In this document: positions 1-7,722 of the stretch, one piece after another
Layout of the letters: every line of letters begins with the position of its first letter
How positions within the stretch are numbered: position 1 is the first letter of the stretch
Assembly: GCF_001665785.1 (NCBI RefSeq)
Contig: NZ_LZSO01000035.1
Location: forward strand, 1-64,000
Direction of reading: 5' to 3'
DNA from: Mycolicibacterium peregrinum
GTDB lineage: Bacteria > Actinomycetota > Actinomycetes > Mycobacteriales > Mycobacteriaceae
Length of the DNA: 64,000 nt
Notes under the pieces: model-generated
What the model was told of the DNA's origin: nothing
Database searches by the model: none
The model's input: only the letters and a program-made list of their open reading frames with translations
Program-made: the position numbers and the translations under genes

Positions 1-160
1 ACATGATCTTGGCGATCCAGGCGTTGTAGTCCCGCTGCCCGTAGATACCGAAGGTGTGCAGCTCATTGGCGAAATCGGTGTCCGGATCGGCATGGGCCGG
101 TGCCGCGACGGCGAGACCGGTTGCTGCGCAGATCGACAGGGCAATGACCAGGCGTTTCAT
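1..160 (-). CDS. DUF732-type small secreted protein (partial)
   Basis: This is the N-terminal 53 codons of a protein that runs off the left edge. The first 24 residues form a clear Sec signal peptide (basic MKR, a hydrophobic core, then an APAHA-type cleavage site). The mature part starts DPDTDFANELHTFGIYG, typical of the small secreted DUF732 proteins of mycobacteria, whose function is unknown. The start ATG overlaps the upstream mmpL stop by one base (TGATG), so it is probably translated as the last gene of the mmpS-mmpL unit. The family call is by resemblance only. Confidence 0.75.
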   Translation of the reverse strand, partial: MKRLVIALSICAATGLAVAAPAHADPDTDFANELHTFGIYGQRDYNAWIAKIM

Positions 161-3063
161 CAGACCAGGGCCTCCTCGGGGTCTCGTTGGACGGGCTTCG
201 GCCACGGTTGTGGCAGCGGACGCTGACGGACCCGCTGAGGCCACCAGAACCAGCGCCCGAGCAGCGTGGCTATGGACGGTGTCATCAGCGACCGGACCAC
301 AAGGGTGTCGAACAGCAAGCCTAAGCCGATCGTCGTCCCGACCTGACCGATAACGATCAAACTGCTCACCGCCATCGATCCCATGGTGAAGGCGAAGACC
401 AGGCCTGCGGAGGTGACCACGGCGCCGGTACCGACCATGGCCCGGATGATTCCGGTCTTCAGCCCGGCGTGGATCTCCTCCTTTATTCGTGAGACGAGCA
501 GAAGGTTGTAATCCGCGCCGACGGCCAGCAGCACGATGACCGACATCGGCATCACCATCCAGTGCAGTGGGATACCCACGATGTGTTGCCACAGCAGTAC
601 CGAAAGGCCGAAGGCCGAGGCAAGGCTCAACACCACCGTCCCCACGATCACCGCAGATGCCACCACTGCGCGGGTGAGCACCAACATGATGATGAAGATC
701 AGGATCAGTGCCGCTGCGGCAACGATGATCAGGTCGTAGTCGGCACCCTTCTGCATGTCGTAGTACGTCGCCGAGCTGCCGCCGAGGTAGATCTTGGACC
801 CCTCGAACGGAGTGCCCTTGATGGCGTCGGTCGCCGCGACCTTCATCGGTTCGATGCGTGCGGTGCCTTCCGGGGTCAGCGGATCACCCTGGTGAATGAT
901 GGTGAAGCGCACCGCATGTCCGTCAGGTGACATGAACAGCTTGAGGCCCCGCTGGAAGTCGGCGGTCTCGAACGCCTCCGGCGGCAGGTAGAACGAGTCG
1001 TCGTTCTTGGCCGTATCGAACGCTTCGCTCATGGCGGTGGCGGTGTTCTGCATCGCCATCGTCTGATCCTGTTGGGCCTTCTGCACCTGGTACTGGTTCA
1101 GCAGCATCTGCTTCTGATGCTTCATCGACTGGATCTGCCGCGGCATCGTGGCGACCATCTTGGGCATCAGATCGGCCATGCGCTGCATCTCGGGAACCAG
1201 GTCCTGGAAGTCGTCGGACATGGTGTTGATGCCGTCGAGGGCGTCGAAGATGGACCGGATGGACCAGCACATCGGGATGTCGAAGCAGTGCGGTTCCCAG
1301 TACAGGTAGTTGCGCAGCGGCCGGAACTGGTCGTCGAAGTCCGCCAGGTGATCCCGGACGTCGTTCATGTCGCCCGACGTCGTCTTCATCTTGTCGGCCA
1401 TGCGCTGTGACACCGCGGCGAGATCCGTTTGGATGCTCATCATCTCGGTCATCGCGTCGATGCTGGTCTGCAGATCGTCAGCTTGATCGAGGATGTTCTG
1501 CAGGTTGGTCTGCGCGTAGTCGTTGTTCATCAGCTGGGTCGTGCCGCTCTGACCCAGCGTGTAGGGGATCGTCGAGTGCTTGATCGGATCGCCGTCGGGA
1601 CGGGTGATGGTCTGTACCTGGGCGATGCCGTGCACGTTCTTGAGGGCCTTGGCGATCTTGTCGATGACCAGGAAATCGGCCGGGTTCCGCAGATCGCGGT
1701 CGGACTCGATCATCATCAGGTCCGGATTCATCTTGGCCTGCGAGAAGTGCCGGAACGCGGCGTCGTATCCGACGTTCGTCCCCACGTCCTTGGGCAGGAA
1801 GATGCGGTCGTTGTAGGTGGTGTGGTAGCCGGGCAGGGCGAGCAGGCCCACCAACGCTGCGACGATGGCGCACACCAGGATTGCGCCCGGCCAACGGACC
1901 GTGGCGGTGCCGACCCGGTGCCACCCGCGCGACTTCGAATGCCGCTTGGGCTCGAGGATCTTGCCGAATCGGCTGGCCACCGAGATGACGGCCGGCCCCA
2001 GGGTCAGTGCCATGGCGACCACCATCGTCATTCCGATCGCCAGTGGAATGCCCATGGTCTGGAAATACGGCAGGCGGGTGAAGTGCAGGCAGAACGTGGC
2101 ACCGGCGATGGTCAGGCCCGACGCGAGCACGACGTGGGCCGTGCCGTGGAACATGTCGTAGTAGGCCGATTCCTTGTCCTCACCGGATCTTCGTGCTTCC
2201 TGATATCGGCCGATCAGGAAGATCGCGTAGTCGGTGGCCGCGGCGATGGCCAACGTCACCAGCATGTTGGTCGCGAACGTCGTGAGGCCGAAGAAGTTGT
2301 GGTAGCCCAGTAGCGCGACAAGTCCACGAGCGCCAGACAATTCGAGCACAACCATCAACAGCACGATCAGTGTGGTGATGATCGATCGGTAGACGCCGAG
2401 CAGCATCACGGCGATGACACCGAAGGTGACGAGCTCGATCAGCTCCATGCTCTCGTCGCCGACGATGTTCTGGTCGGTGCTGGAGGCTGCCGATCCGGTG
2501 ACGTAGGCCTTCACACCATCAGGCGCGGGGCTTTCGGTGGCGATGCGCCGCACCGCTTCCACCGACTCGTTGGCCAGCGTCTCGCCCTGGTCGCCGGCGA
2601 TGTAGACCTGCACGTAGGCGGCCTTGCCGTCGCGGCTCTGGGCGCCCTTGGCGGTCAGGGTGTCACCCCAGAAGTCCTGCACATGCTGCACGTGGGTGGT
2701 GTCCGCGCGCAGGTCCCGAACCATCTGGTCGTAGAACATGTGCGCTTCGAGGCCCAGCGGCTTGTCGCCTTCGAGGACGACCATCACCGAGCTGCTGGTG
2801 TCGTACTCCTGGAACTTCTTGCCGACTTCTTTGATGGCGATCATCGACGGTGCGTCGTTGGGGCTCATCGACACCGCGCGCATCTTGCCGACGACTTCGA
2901 GTTGCGGCACAACGGTGTTGAGCAGTGCCACGATCACGATCCAGATCAGGATGATCGGCAGGGCGAAGGCCCGGATGAATCGCGGGAGCATCGGATGCGG
3001 AGGTGCCGCATGGCGCCCCGTTGGGATGGCGTCGGTCGGGGTCTCGTCGGTGGGCGTGCTCAT
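160..3063 (-). CDS. mmpL: MmpL family RND transporter (MmpL4/MmpL5-like)
   Basis: A 967-residue inner-membrane lipid or siderophore exporter of the RND superfamily. It has the family plan: one N-terminal helix (about 30-50), a large periplasmic loop, a helix bundle (about 200-380), a second Met/Gln-rich periplasmic loop (about 410-745, with a coiled-coil-like stretch) and a second helix bundle (about 760-930). The Asp-Tyr proton-relay signatures are visible in both bundles (TDYAIFLIGRYQEARR and GADYNLLLVSR). It follows mmpS with a 4-bp ATGA overlap, as for MmpS4/L4 and MmpS5/L5 pairs. The substrate cannot be read from sequence. The divergent TetR gene is the likely local regulator. Confidence 0.95.
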   Translation of the reverse strand: MSTPTDETPTDAIPTGRHAAPPHPMLPRFIRAFALPIILIWIVIVALLNTVVPQLEVVGKMRAVSMSPNDAPSMIAIKEVGKKFQEYDTSSSVMVVLEGDKPLGLEAHMFYDQMVRDLRADTTHVQHVQDFWGDTLTAKGAQSRDGKAAYVQVYIAGDQGETLANESVEAVRRIATESPAPDGVKAYVTGSAASSTDQNIVGDESMELIELVTFGVIAVMLLGVYRSIITTLIVLLMVVLELSGARGLVALLGYHNFFGLTTFATNMLVTLAIAAATDYAIFLIGRYQEARRSGEDKESAYYDMFHGTAHVVLASGLTIAGATFCLHFTRLPYFQTMGIPLAIGMTMVVAMALTLGPAVISVASRFGKILEPKRHSKSRGWHRVGTATVRWPGAILVCAIVAALVGLLALPGYHTTYNDRIFLPKDVGTNVGYDAAFRHFSQAKMNPDLMMIESDRDLRNPADFLVIDKIAKALKNVHGIAQVQTITRPDGDPIKHSTIPYTLGQSGTTQLMNNDYAQTNLQNILDQADDLQTSIDAMTEMMSIQTDLAAVSQRMADKMKTTSGDMNDVRDHLADFDDQFRPLRNYLYWEPHCFDIPMCWSIRSIFDALDGINTMSDDFQDLVPEMQRMADLMPKMVATMPRQIQSMKHQKQMLLNQYQVQKAQQDQTMAMQNTATAMSEAFDTAKNDDSFYLPPEAFETADFQRGLKLFMSPDGHAVRFTIIHQGDPLTPEGTARIEPMKVAATDAIKGTPFEGSKIYLGGSSATYYDMQKGADYDLIIVAAAALILIFIIMLVLTRAVVASAVIVGTVVLSLASAFGLSVLLWQHIVGIPLHWMVMPMSVIVLLAVGADYNLLLVSRIKEEIHAGLKTGIIRAMVGTGAVVTSAGLVFAFTMGSMAVSSLIVIGQVGTTIGLGLLFDTLVVRSLMTPSIATLLGRWFWWPQRVRQRPLPQPWPKPVQRDPEEALV

Positions 3064-3485
3064 GCTGCCTTCACAAAGCAGAAGGTTTGTGCGTTCAATC
3101 CAGTAGCCGTTCTCTCTTCTTTGACCTCGTCATCGACGGTGACTCGGCAACTGATGCTGCTTCCGTCGCCTTGCGCCATGATGTTGGGCTGCACCGACGG
3201 CAATGTGGTTTGCAGGGTCAAAGACCATGGCAGCGGCACGGTTCCGGTGCGCTGGGGTTTGCCTTCGAGGTCCATGTAGTTGATGACGGCGGTGCCGCCC
3301 GTTCCGAAGATCTCGTACTTCACGAACTTGGGGTTGAAGTCTTCGGCGTTGTCCGAGGTGGTGTCGGTGATAATCACCGGATGTGCGCCGAAGACCTTGC
3401 GGACGTTCATCACGATCAGCACGCCGGCCCCCATTGCGATGACGATCAGTACGGGGAGCCAGATTCGGCGGATGGCCTTCAGCAT
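3060..3485 (-). CDS. mmpS: MmpS family transport accessory protein
   Basis: About 141 residues, the normal MmpS length: a short cytoplasmic N-terminus, one membrane helix (about 8-27) and a periplasmic beta-rich domain with two Cys residues (SISCRV and TFCFV). I chose the ATG beginning MLKAIRRIWLPVL rather than an upstream in-frame ATG at 3575, because the extra 30 residues are unlike MmpS and reach towards the palindromic operator. MmpS proteins are periplasmic partners of the cognate MmpL. It is the first gene of a unit with mmpL, with a 4-bp stop/start overlap. Confidence 0.92.
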   Translation of the reverse strand: MLKAIRRIWLPVLIVIAMGAGVLIVMNVRKVFGAHPVIITDTTSDNAEDFNPKFVKYEIFGTGGTAVINYMDLEGKPQRTGTVPLPWSLTLQTTLPSVQPNIMAQGDGSSISCRVTVDDEVKEERTATGLNAQTFCFVKAA

Positions 3486-3622
3486 GCCGGCGGCCCCGAG
3501 GTGAGGCCCGCGGCGGGCGTTTCGATGACAGGTGTCACTGGTGGGCCTCCCGACGTTTCGATGCGATCGCGACAACCCTGCTGTTAGGCGTCCTACGCAC
3601 TTCGAGGCGTAAAGTTATCGGA

Positions 3623-3649
3623 ATAAGTGGATAGGATCAATCCACTTAT
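3623..3649. promoter_or_regulatory. Perfect 27-bp palindrome, probable TetR operator
   Basis: Two perfect 10-bp arms (ATAAGTGGAT and ATCCACTTAT) are separated by 7 bp, in the 191-bp intergenic region between mmpS (minus) and the tetR gene (plus). The centre lies 41 nt before the tetR ATG. Divergent TetR regulators usually bind such an element to control both the exporter operon and themselves. The palindrome is observed; its use as the operator is inferred from position. Confidence 0.72.
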
Positions 3650-3676
3650 GACGCCGCTCACTTTGGACTGAGAGAT

Positions 3677-4339
3677 ATGACCGAGGAAACAAGACCCGTG
3701 CTGCGCAAGGATGCCGAGCGCAACCGCCAGCGGGTGCTCGACGCTGCGAGGGAGCTGTTTGCCGAGAAAGGTCTTGAGGCGACGCTCAACGATGTGGCGC
3801 GCTACGCCAATGTCGGGGTGGGCACGGTGTACCGACGGTTCGCCACGAAGGAGGAACTGATCGCGGCTATCTTCGTCGATGGCATGCAGCAGCTCACTGC
3901 GCTGGCAGAATCTGCGCTGCGACAAGAAGATTCATGGCAGGGATTCGCCTGGTACGTCGAGAAGATGTGCGAGATCACGGCGACCGACCGGGGATTGCGG
4001 GAAATCGCGTTCAGCAAGGCCTATGGGTGCGACCGGGTCAAGGCCTGCCAGGAGCAGCTCGTCCCGGTGTTGACCAAACTGGTCGAGCGCGCCCAGCGCG
4101 ACGGGTATCTCCGTCCGGAGCTGTCGTCCACGGACATGCCGATCTTCGGGCTCCTGGCCGGCACCGTGAGCGAATTCGCGGGCAATGTGGACCCAGAGCT
4201 GTGGCGCCGATACGTGGCCATTCTTCTGGAAGGCATGCGCTACCACGCCGGCCAATCGCGCATTCCGGTGAAGGCGCTCGACTCCGAGGAGCTCGACACC
4301 GCGATGCAGTCGTGGGAACCGGCCGGGCCGCCGCGCTGA
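3677..4339 (+). CDS. TetR/AcrR family transcriptional regulator
   Basis: A 220-residue regulator. An N-terminal TetR helix-turn-helix spans about residues 14-60 (RVLDAARELFAEKG ... TLNDVARYANVGVGTVYRRF). The C-terminal ligand-binding domain resembles the TetR_C family found beside mycobacterial exporters. A short GAGAG purine stretch precedes the ATG. It is divergent from mmpS-mmpL, the arrangement of Rv0452 beside mmpS4-mmpL4 in M. tuberculosis, so the inferred role is repression of the exporter in response to an exported or toxic ligand. The palindrome at 3623-3649 is the probable binding site. Confidence 0.92.
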   Translation: MTEETRPVLRKDAERNRQRVLDAARELFAEKGLEATLNDVARYANVGVGTVYRRFATKEELIAAIFVDGMQQLTALAESALRQEDSWQGFAWYVEKMCEITATDRGLREIAFSKAYGCDRVKACQEQLVPVLTKLVERAQRDGYLRPELSSTDMPIFGLLAGTVSEFAGNVDPELWRRYVAILLEGMRYHAGQSRIPVKALDSEELDTAMQSWEPAGPPR

Positions 4340-4396
4340 GCAATGCCCGGTGCGGTGCGGACGTTTCGGAAATGATGGTGCGGGCACAATGTCGAC

Positions 4397-5257
4397 GTGG
4401 CTATCTACGGTGACTCGGACGCTGGTACAGGACAATTGTTTTGCGGGACCGAATTGGCCCGCCGTATCGAGAAAGCCGAGTCGGACCTGATCGTCGCGGC
4501 GACTCGGGCCGCGGGCGACCGTGGTGCCGACGGGTTGGTGTTGCCCGTCGCCGGCGGATTCGCCTGCTTCGCCGAGGCCGAGTCGCCGATGAACAAGCTG
4601 GTCGGCCTCGGCTTCGACGGTGTGCCAGACGAGGCCGTGCTGGGCGAGATCGAACGGGCCTTCGCGGCCAGGGGCAGCGAAACCCGGGTGGAGCTGTCCA
4701 ATCTCGCCGATCCTGAGATCACCGCGCTGCTGTCCGGACGTGGCTATCGCCTCGTCGAGTTCGAGAACGTCCTCGGCCGCCCGATCGGCGTCGAGGCCCC
4801 TTTGTCGACGGAGGTGGAGGTGCGCCGGGCGGCCGATCTCACCGCCTGGGTGAACGTTGTGGTGGAGGGCTTCGCTCATCCCGACGGTGAAGGGGCGCTC
4901 AGCCACGAGCAGTTCCCCGCCGACATCCTCGAGCGCGCCGAGCGTGACATCGAAAAAGCCGGGGCCACACCGTATATCGCGCTGTTTGGCGGAGCAGTGG
5001 CGGGCGGCGCGATGATGCGGTTGGCCGACGGGATCGCCCAGTTGGCCGGAGCGGCCACGGCACCGACCTACCGGCGCCGTGGCGTGCAGACAGCGCTGCT
5101 GGCGGCCCGGCTGGCCGAGGCCGCCGACGCCGGATGTGAGATCGCCGTGGTGACAACGGCACCCGGCTCGAAGTCCCAGCACAACGTGCAGCGCCGAGGA
5201 TTCCAGCTGCTCTATTCGCGGGCGATCCTGGTGAAGCCGGTCGAGGCGGTTCAGTAA
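4397..5257 (+). CDS. GNAT family N-acetyltransferase
   Basis: A 286-residue protein. The C-terminal half (about 135-280) is a GNAT fold with an acetyl-CoA-binding motif A (TYRRRGVQTALL, about residues 225-236) and a following NVQRRGF segment. The N-terminal half looks like a degenerate second GNAT-like domain, common in actinobacterial two-domain acetyltransferases. The GTG start is preceded six bases upstream by CACAAT, so it may be read as a leaderless message. The substrate is unknown. It converges with and overlaps the next gene by 7 bp. Confidence 0.85.
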   Translation: MAIYGDSDAGTGQLFCGTELARRIEKAESDLIVAATRAAGDRGADGLVLPVAGGFACFAEAESPMNKLVGLGFDGVPDEAVLGEIERAFAARGSETRVELSNLADPEITALLSGRGYRLVEFENVLGRPIGVEAPLSTEVEVRRAADLTAWVNVVVEGFAHPDGEGALSHEQFPADILERAERDIEKAGATPYIALFGGAVAGGAMMRLADGIAQLAGAATAPTYRRRGVQTALLAARLAEAADAGCEIAVVTTAPGSKSQHNVQRRGFQLLYSRAILVKPVEAVQ

Positions 5258-5865
5258 AGGATCTTGCGCAGGTTGTCCTCGCTGTAATACGCGTCGAGTT
5301 CCTGTTGGGTCTGGTCGGGTTTGAAGGCCTTGGCCATCTGCGCCACCGAGGGCACCGCCGTCGGATTCCAGCTCTCAGGCTTCCAGGCGTCGGAGCGCAG
5401 GAACGCCTTCGGGCAGTGGAAGAACACCTCTTCGATGTCGATTTCCAGGGCCAGGATCGGCCGCTTTCCGTCCACCACCATGGCATCGAAATAATCGGCG
5501 TCCGAAAGGATCCGGGCGGAGCCGTTGATCCGCAGGGTGTCGCCGCGGCCGGGAATGACGAACACCGTGCCCACGTGCGGCCGCTGCAGGACATTGAGGA
5601 AGCCGTCGACCCGCCTGTTGCCTGGCCGTTCCGGGATCGCGATCGTGGTGTCGTCGATGATCTGGACGAAACCCGGCGGGTCGCCCTTCGGGGACACGTC
5701 GACGCGGCCGTTCGCATCGGTGGTTGCCACGAAACCCAGCGGTGACTGCTTGAGCCAGCCCTGCTGCGCTTCGGACAGGCGGTCGGTCACCTTCTTTGCG
5801 ACGGCTGGGGTGGGTTGCCCGACGATGGCGCGCAGCTCATCCGCGGAGGTCACTTCTCGGCGCAT
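5251..5865 (-). CDS. PPOX-class FMN-dependent flavoprotein
   Basis: About 204 residues of the pyridoxamine-5'-phosphate-oxidase-like split-barrel family (DR_2398-like group). The barrel shows GFVATTDANGRVDVSPKGDPPGFV near residues 43-66 and GRGDTLRINGSARI in the middle, with a C-terminal helical tail. I chose the ATG starting MRREVTSADEL over one 42 bases upstream because the longer N-terminus is not family-like. These proteins bind FMN and probably act as oxidoreductases; the substrate is not predictable. It converges on the GNAT gene. Confidence 0.85.
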   Translation of the reverse strand: MRREVTSADELRAIVGQPTPAVAKKVTDRLSEAQQGWLKQSPLGFVATTDANGRVDVSPKGDPPGFVQIIDDTTIAIPERPGNRRVDGFLNVLQRPHVGTVFVIPGRGDTLRINGSARILSDADYFDAMVVDGKRPILALEIDIEEVFFHCPKAFLRSDAWKPESWNPTAVPSVAQMAKAFKPDQTQQELDAYYSEDNLRKILY

Positions 5866-5961
5866 GTCTCCATCATGCCCAAGTCGACAAGTGAAATTCC
5901 GGGGCACGTTCGTTGGGCGGGGTTCCCGCGAGAACAGCGCTGCGGTGGCAGGTGTGGTGGC

Positions 5962-7044
5962 TCAGCTGTAGCGGGCGGCCAGGGCCCGGCGGTCCAGCTT
6001 GCCGATGCCGCGCCGGGGCAACTCGTCCACGATGTGCACCTCGCGAGGTGCGGCGGTGGCATCCAGCGTCTGTGCGACCTGGGCGCGCAACTCGGCCAGG
6101 TCGGGCGCCGCCGAACCCGGGGTCAGTACCAACGCGGCCACCACCCGCTGACCGAGCCGCTCGTCGGGAACGCCGAACACCGCGCAGTCGGCGATCCCCG
6201 GATGGCCGGCCAGCGCCGACTCGACCAGTTGCGGCAGCACGGTCAACCCGCCGGTGCTGACCGCGTCGTCCACCCGGCCCAGGACCCGGAGCACACCCGA
6301 ATCATCCACGGCACCAAGATCGTCGGTGCGAAACCAGCCGGGCTCGGCAAACGGATCGGGGGTGAGCGGGTTGCGATATCCCTTGGCCACGGTGGCGCCG
6401 CCGAGCAGGATGCGGGAGTTGTCGATGCGCACCTTCACGCCGTCGAGCGCCACCCCGTCATACACGCAGCCGCCCGCGGTCTCGCTCATTCCGTAGGTGC
6501 GCACGACGTTCACTCCCGCTGCGTGCGCGCGTTCGGCCACACCCGTCGGCATCGGCCCGCCGCCGATCAGAACGGCGTCGAGTTCGGACAGCGCGTCCGC
6601 GGCGGCCGGGTGCTGCAGGGACTTGTCCAACTGGACCGCGACCAGCGAGGCGTACCGGCGCCCGCTGCCCAAAGCGGCCACCGCAGAGGGCAACTCGCGC
6701 GGGTCGAAGGAGGCCGGAATGGCGACAGGTGTGGTGCCGGCCAGCGCACTGCGCACCAGCACCTGCAGGCCCGCGATGTGATAGGCGGGCAGGGCCAGCA
6801 GCCATCGGCCCGCACCGCCCAACCGAGCGTGGGTGGACTCGGCGCTGGATCGCAACGCCGACGCGGTCAGCAACGCGCCTTTGGGGTTGCCGGTGGTGCC
6901 GGAGGTCGAGATCACCAAAGCGACGTCGTCGTCGATCTCCTCGCCGACGCGCAGAGTGGTTGTCAGCAGGGAACTCTGACGTTCGTCGTCCGCGGGCACT
7001 GGCAGGATGGCCGACTCGCGTCCGGTCAGGACGTCGTCGAGCAC
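5962..7044 (-). CDS. menE: o-succinylbenzoate--CoA ligase MenE
   Basis: An acyl-adenylate-forming ligase of menaquinone synthesis that activates o-succinylbenzoate to its CoA ester. Motifs: P-loop STSGTTGNPKGALL (about 48-61), TYGMSETAG (about 184-192), GWFRTDDLG (about 245-253), a GRVDD hinge (about 264-268) and the C-terminal catalytic RRGIGKLDRRAL. It is about 360 residues from the GTG at 7044, close to the short mycobacterial MenE. In-frame coding continues upstream to an ATA at 7096-7098 that overlaps the stop of the preceding DUF3349 gene, so the true start may be 18 codons earlier. Synteny with Rv0542c supports the call. Confidence 0.92.
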   Translation of the reverse strand: MLDDVLTGRESAILPVPADDERQSSLLTTTLRVGEEIDDDVALVISTSGTTGNPKGALLTASALRSSAESTHARLGGAGRWLLALPAYHIAGLQVLVRSALAGTTPVAIPASFDPRELPSAVAALGSGRRYASLVAVQLDKSLQHPAAADALSELDAVLIGGGPMPTGVAERAHAAGVNVVRTYGMSETAGGCVYDGVALDGVKVRIDNSRILLGGATVAKGYRNPLTPDPFAEPGWFRTDDLGAVDDSGVLRVLGRVDDAVSTGGLTVLPQLVESALAGHPGIADCAVFGVPDERLGQRVVAALVLTPGSAAPDLAELRAQVAQTLDATAAPREVHIVDELPRRGIGKLDRRALAARYS

Positions 7045-7094
7045 CGCCAGCAGCGGCTCCGTCGCAGATCCGACGGCAACGGGGCGCAGGACGG

Positions 7095-7457
7095 CTATGC
7101 CAGGCCCCCTGGCTCTTTCGGGTCGTCCCCGTCGGTGCGGCCGGTCTCATCGGTGTCGACGGGGTCCTCGGGGTCGCGCGGATCGTCCAACGGCCAGCCC
7201 TTGGCAGCCAGCCGTTGCCGTACCCGTTCGACGTCTTCCACGCGGGGCAGCTCGTCGGTGATCTGGGTGATCAGCACGCCGATGTCGATGTGATCGAAAT
7301 CACCGCGATCGATGAGATCCCGTGCGACTGCTTTGACTTCGTCGTTCGTCAGGCGCCGGGTCAGCAGCGCCAACAGCGGCACCCGGTCTGGTCCGGGCAC
7401 CCCCTCGGGGTACCCGGCGTTCAGCCAGGCCGCGATCTTCGCGAGAAAAGCGTTCAC
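7095..7457 (-). CDS. DUF3349 domain-containing protein (first paralogue)
   Basis: About 120 residues of a small actinobacterial helical family of unknown function (M. tuberculosis Rv0543c). The conserved core runs from FLAKIAAWLNAGYPEGVP through LLALLTRRL to VRQRLAAKGWPLDDP; the last 30 residues are an acidic, low-complexity tail. I chose the GTG at 7457 because an AGGAGT ribosome-binding site lies just upstream; an in-frame start at 7493 adds unrelated residues. It lies directly before menE. A second paralogue is at 9294-9602. Confidence 0.88.
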   Translation of the reverse strand: MNAFLAKIAAWLNAGYPEGVPGPDRVPLLALLTRRLTNDEVKAVARDLIDRGDFDHIDIGVLITQITDELPRVEDVERVRQRLAAKGWPLDDPRDPEDPVDTDETGRTDGDDPKEPGGLA

Positions 7458-7620
7458 TGTGCCTACTCCTGATGCACCCGAGCGAAGTTCCACCGGACAT
7501 ACGAGTTTGAGTCGGAGGACCGCATTGATGTTAGTGGTGCCGGCCGACTCTGGCTCGCAGTGAACTTATAGCCCGCTCGGAGATCGGCAAACCGCCCCGG
7601 CGAACAAACCGGGGTGGACA

Positions 7621-7638
7621 GATGAACACTCGGTGAAC
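7621..7638 (-). promoter_or_regulatory. Candidate PHO box (RegX3/PhoP-type direct repeat) before pitA
   Basis: Read on the minus strand, two 7-mers GTTCACC and GTTCATC are spaced with an 11-nt period (GTTCACC-N4-GTTCATC). This matches the direct-repeat PHO boxes bound by actinobacterial OmpR-family phosphate regulators (Streptomyces PhoP; the mycobacterial counterpart is SenX3-RegX3). It sits 85 bp before the start of the phosphate transporter pitA. The repeat is observed; binding is inferred. Confidence 0.5.
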
Positions 7639-7722
7639 TCATTCGTAGCGTATTCGAATTCCCAGCTCAGCGAGGTGTTTCCGGCTGGTCAAAAACGCCG
7701 ATGGTCCTACAGAATTACCGCC

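Noticed and set aside
1429..2313. Long open frame on the plus strand inside mmpL
   Set aside because: It is antisense to a clear MmpL coding region and its protein is His/Gly/Arg-rich with no family pattern, typical of high-GC shadow frames.
3486..3575. Longer MmpS start at 3575
   Set aside because: The added residues are unlike the MmpS family.
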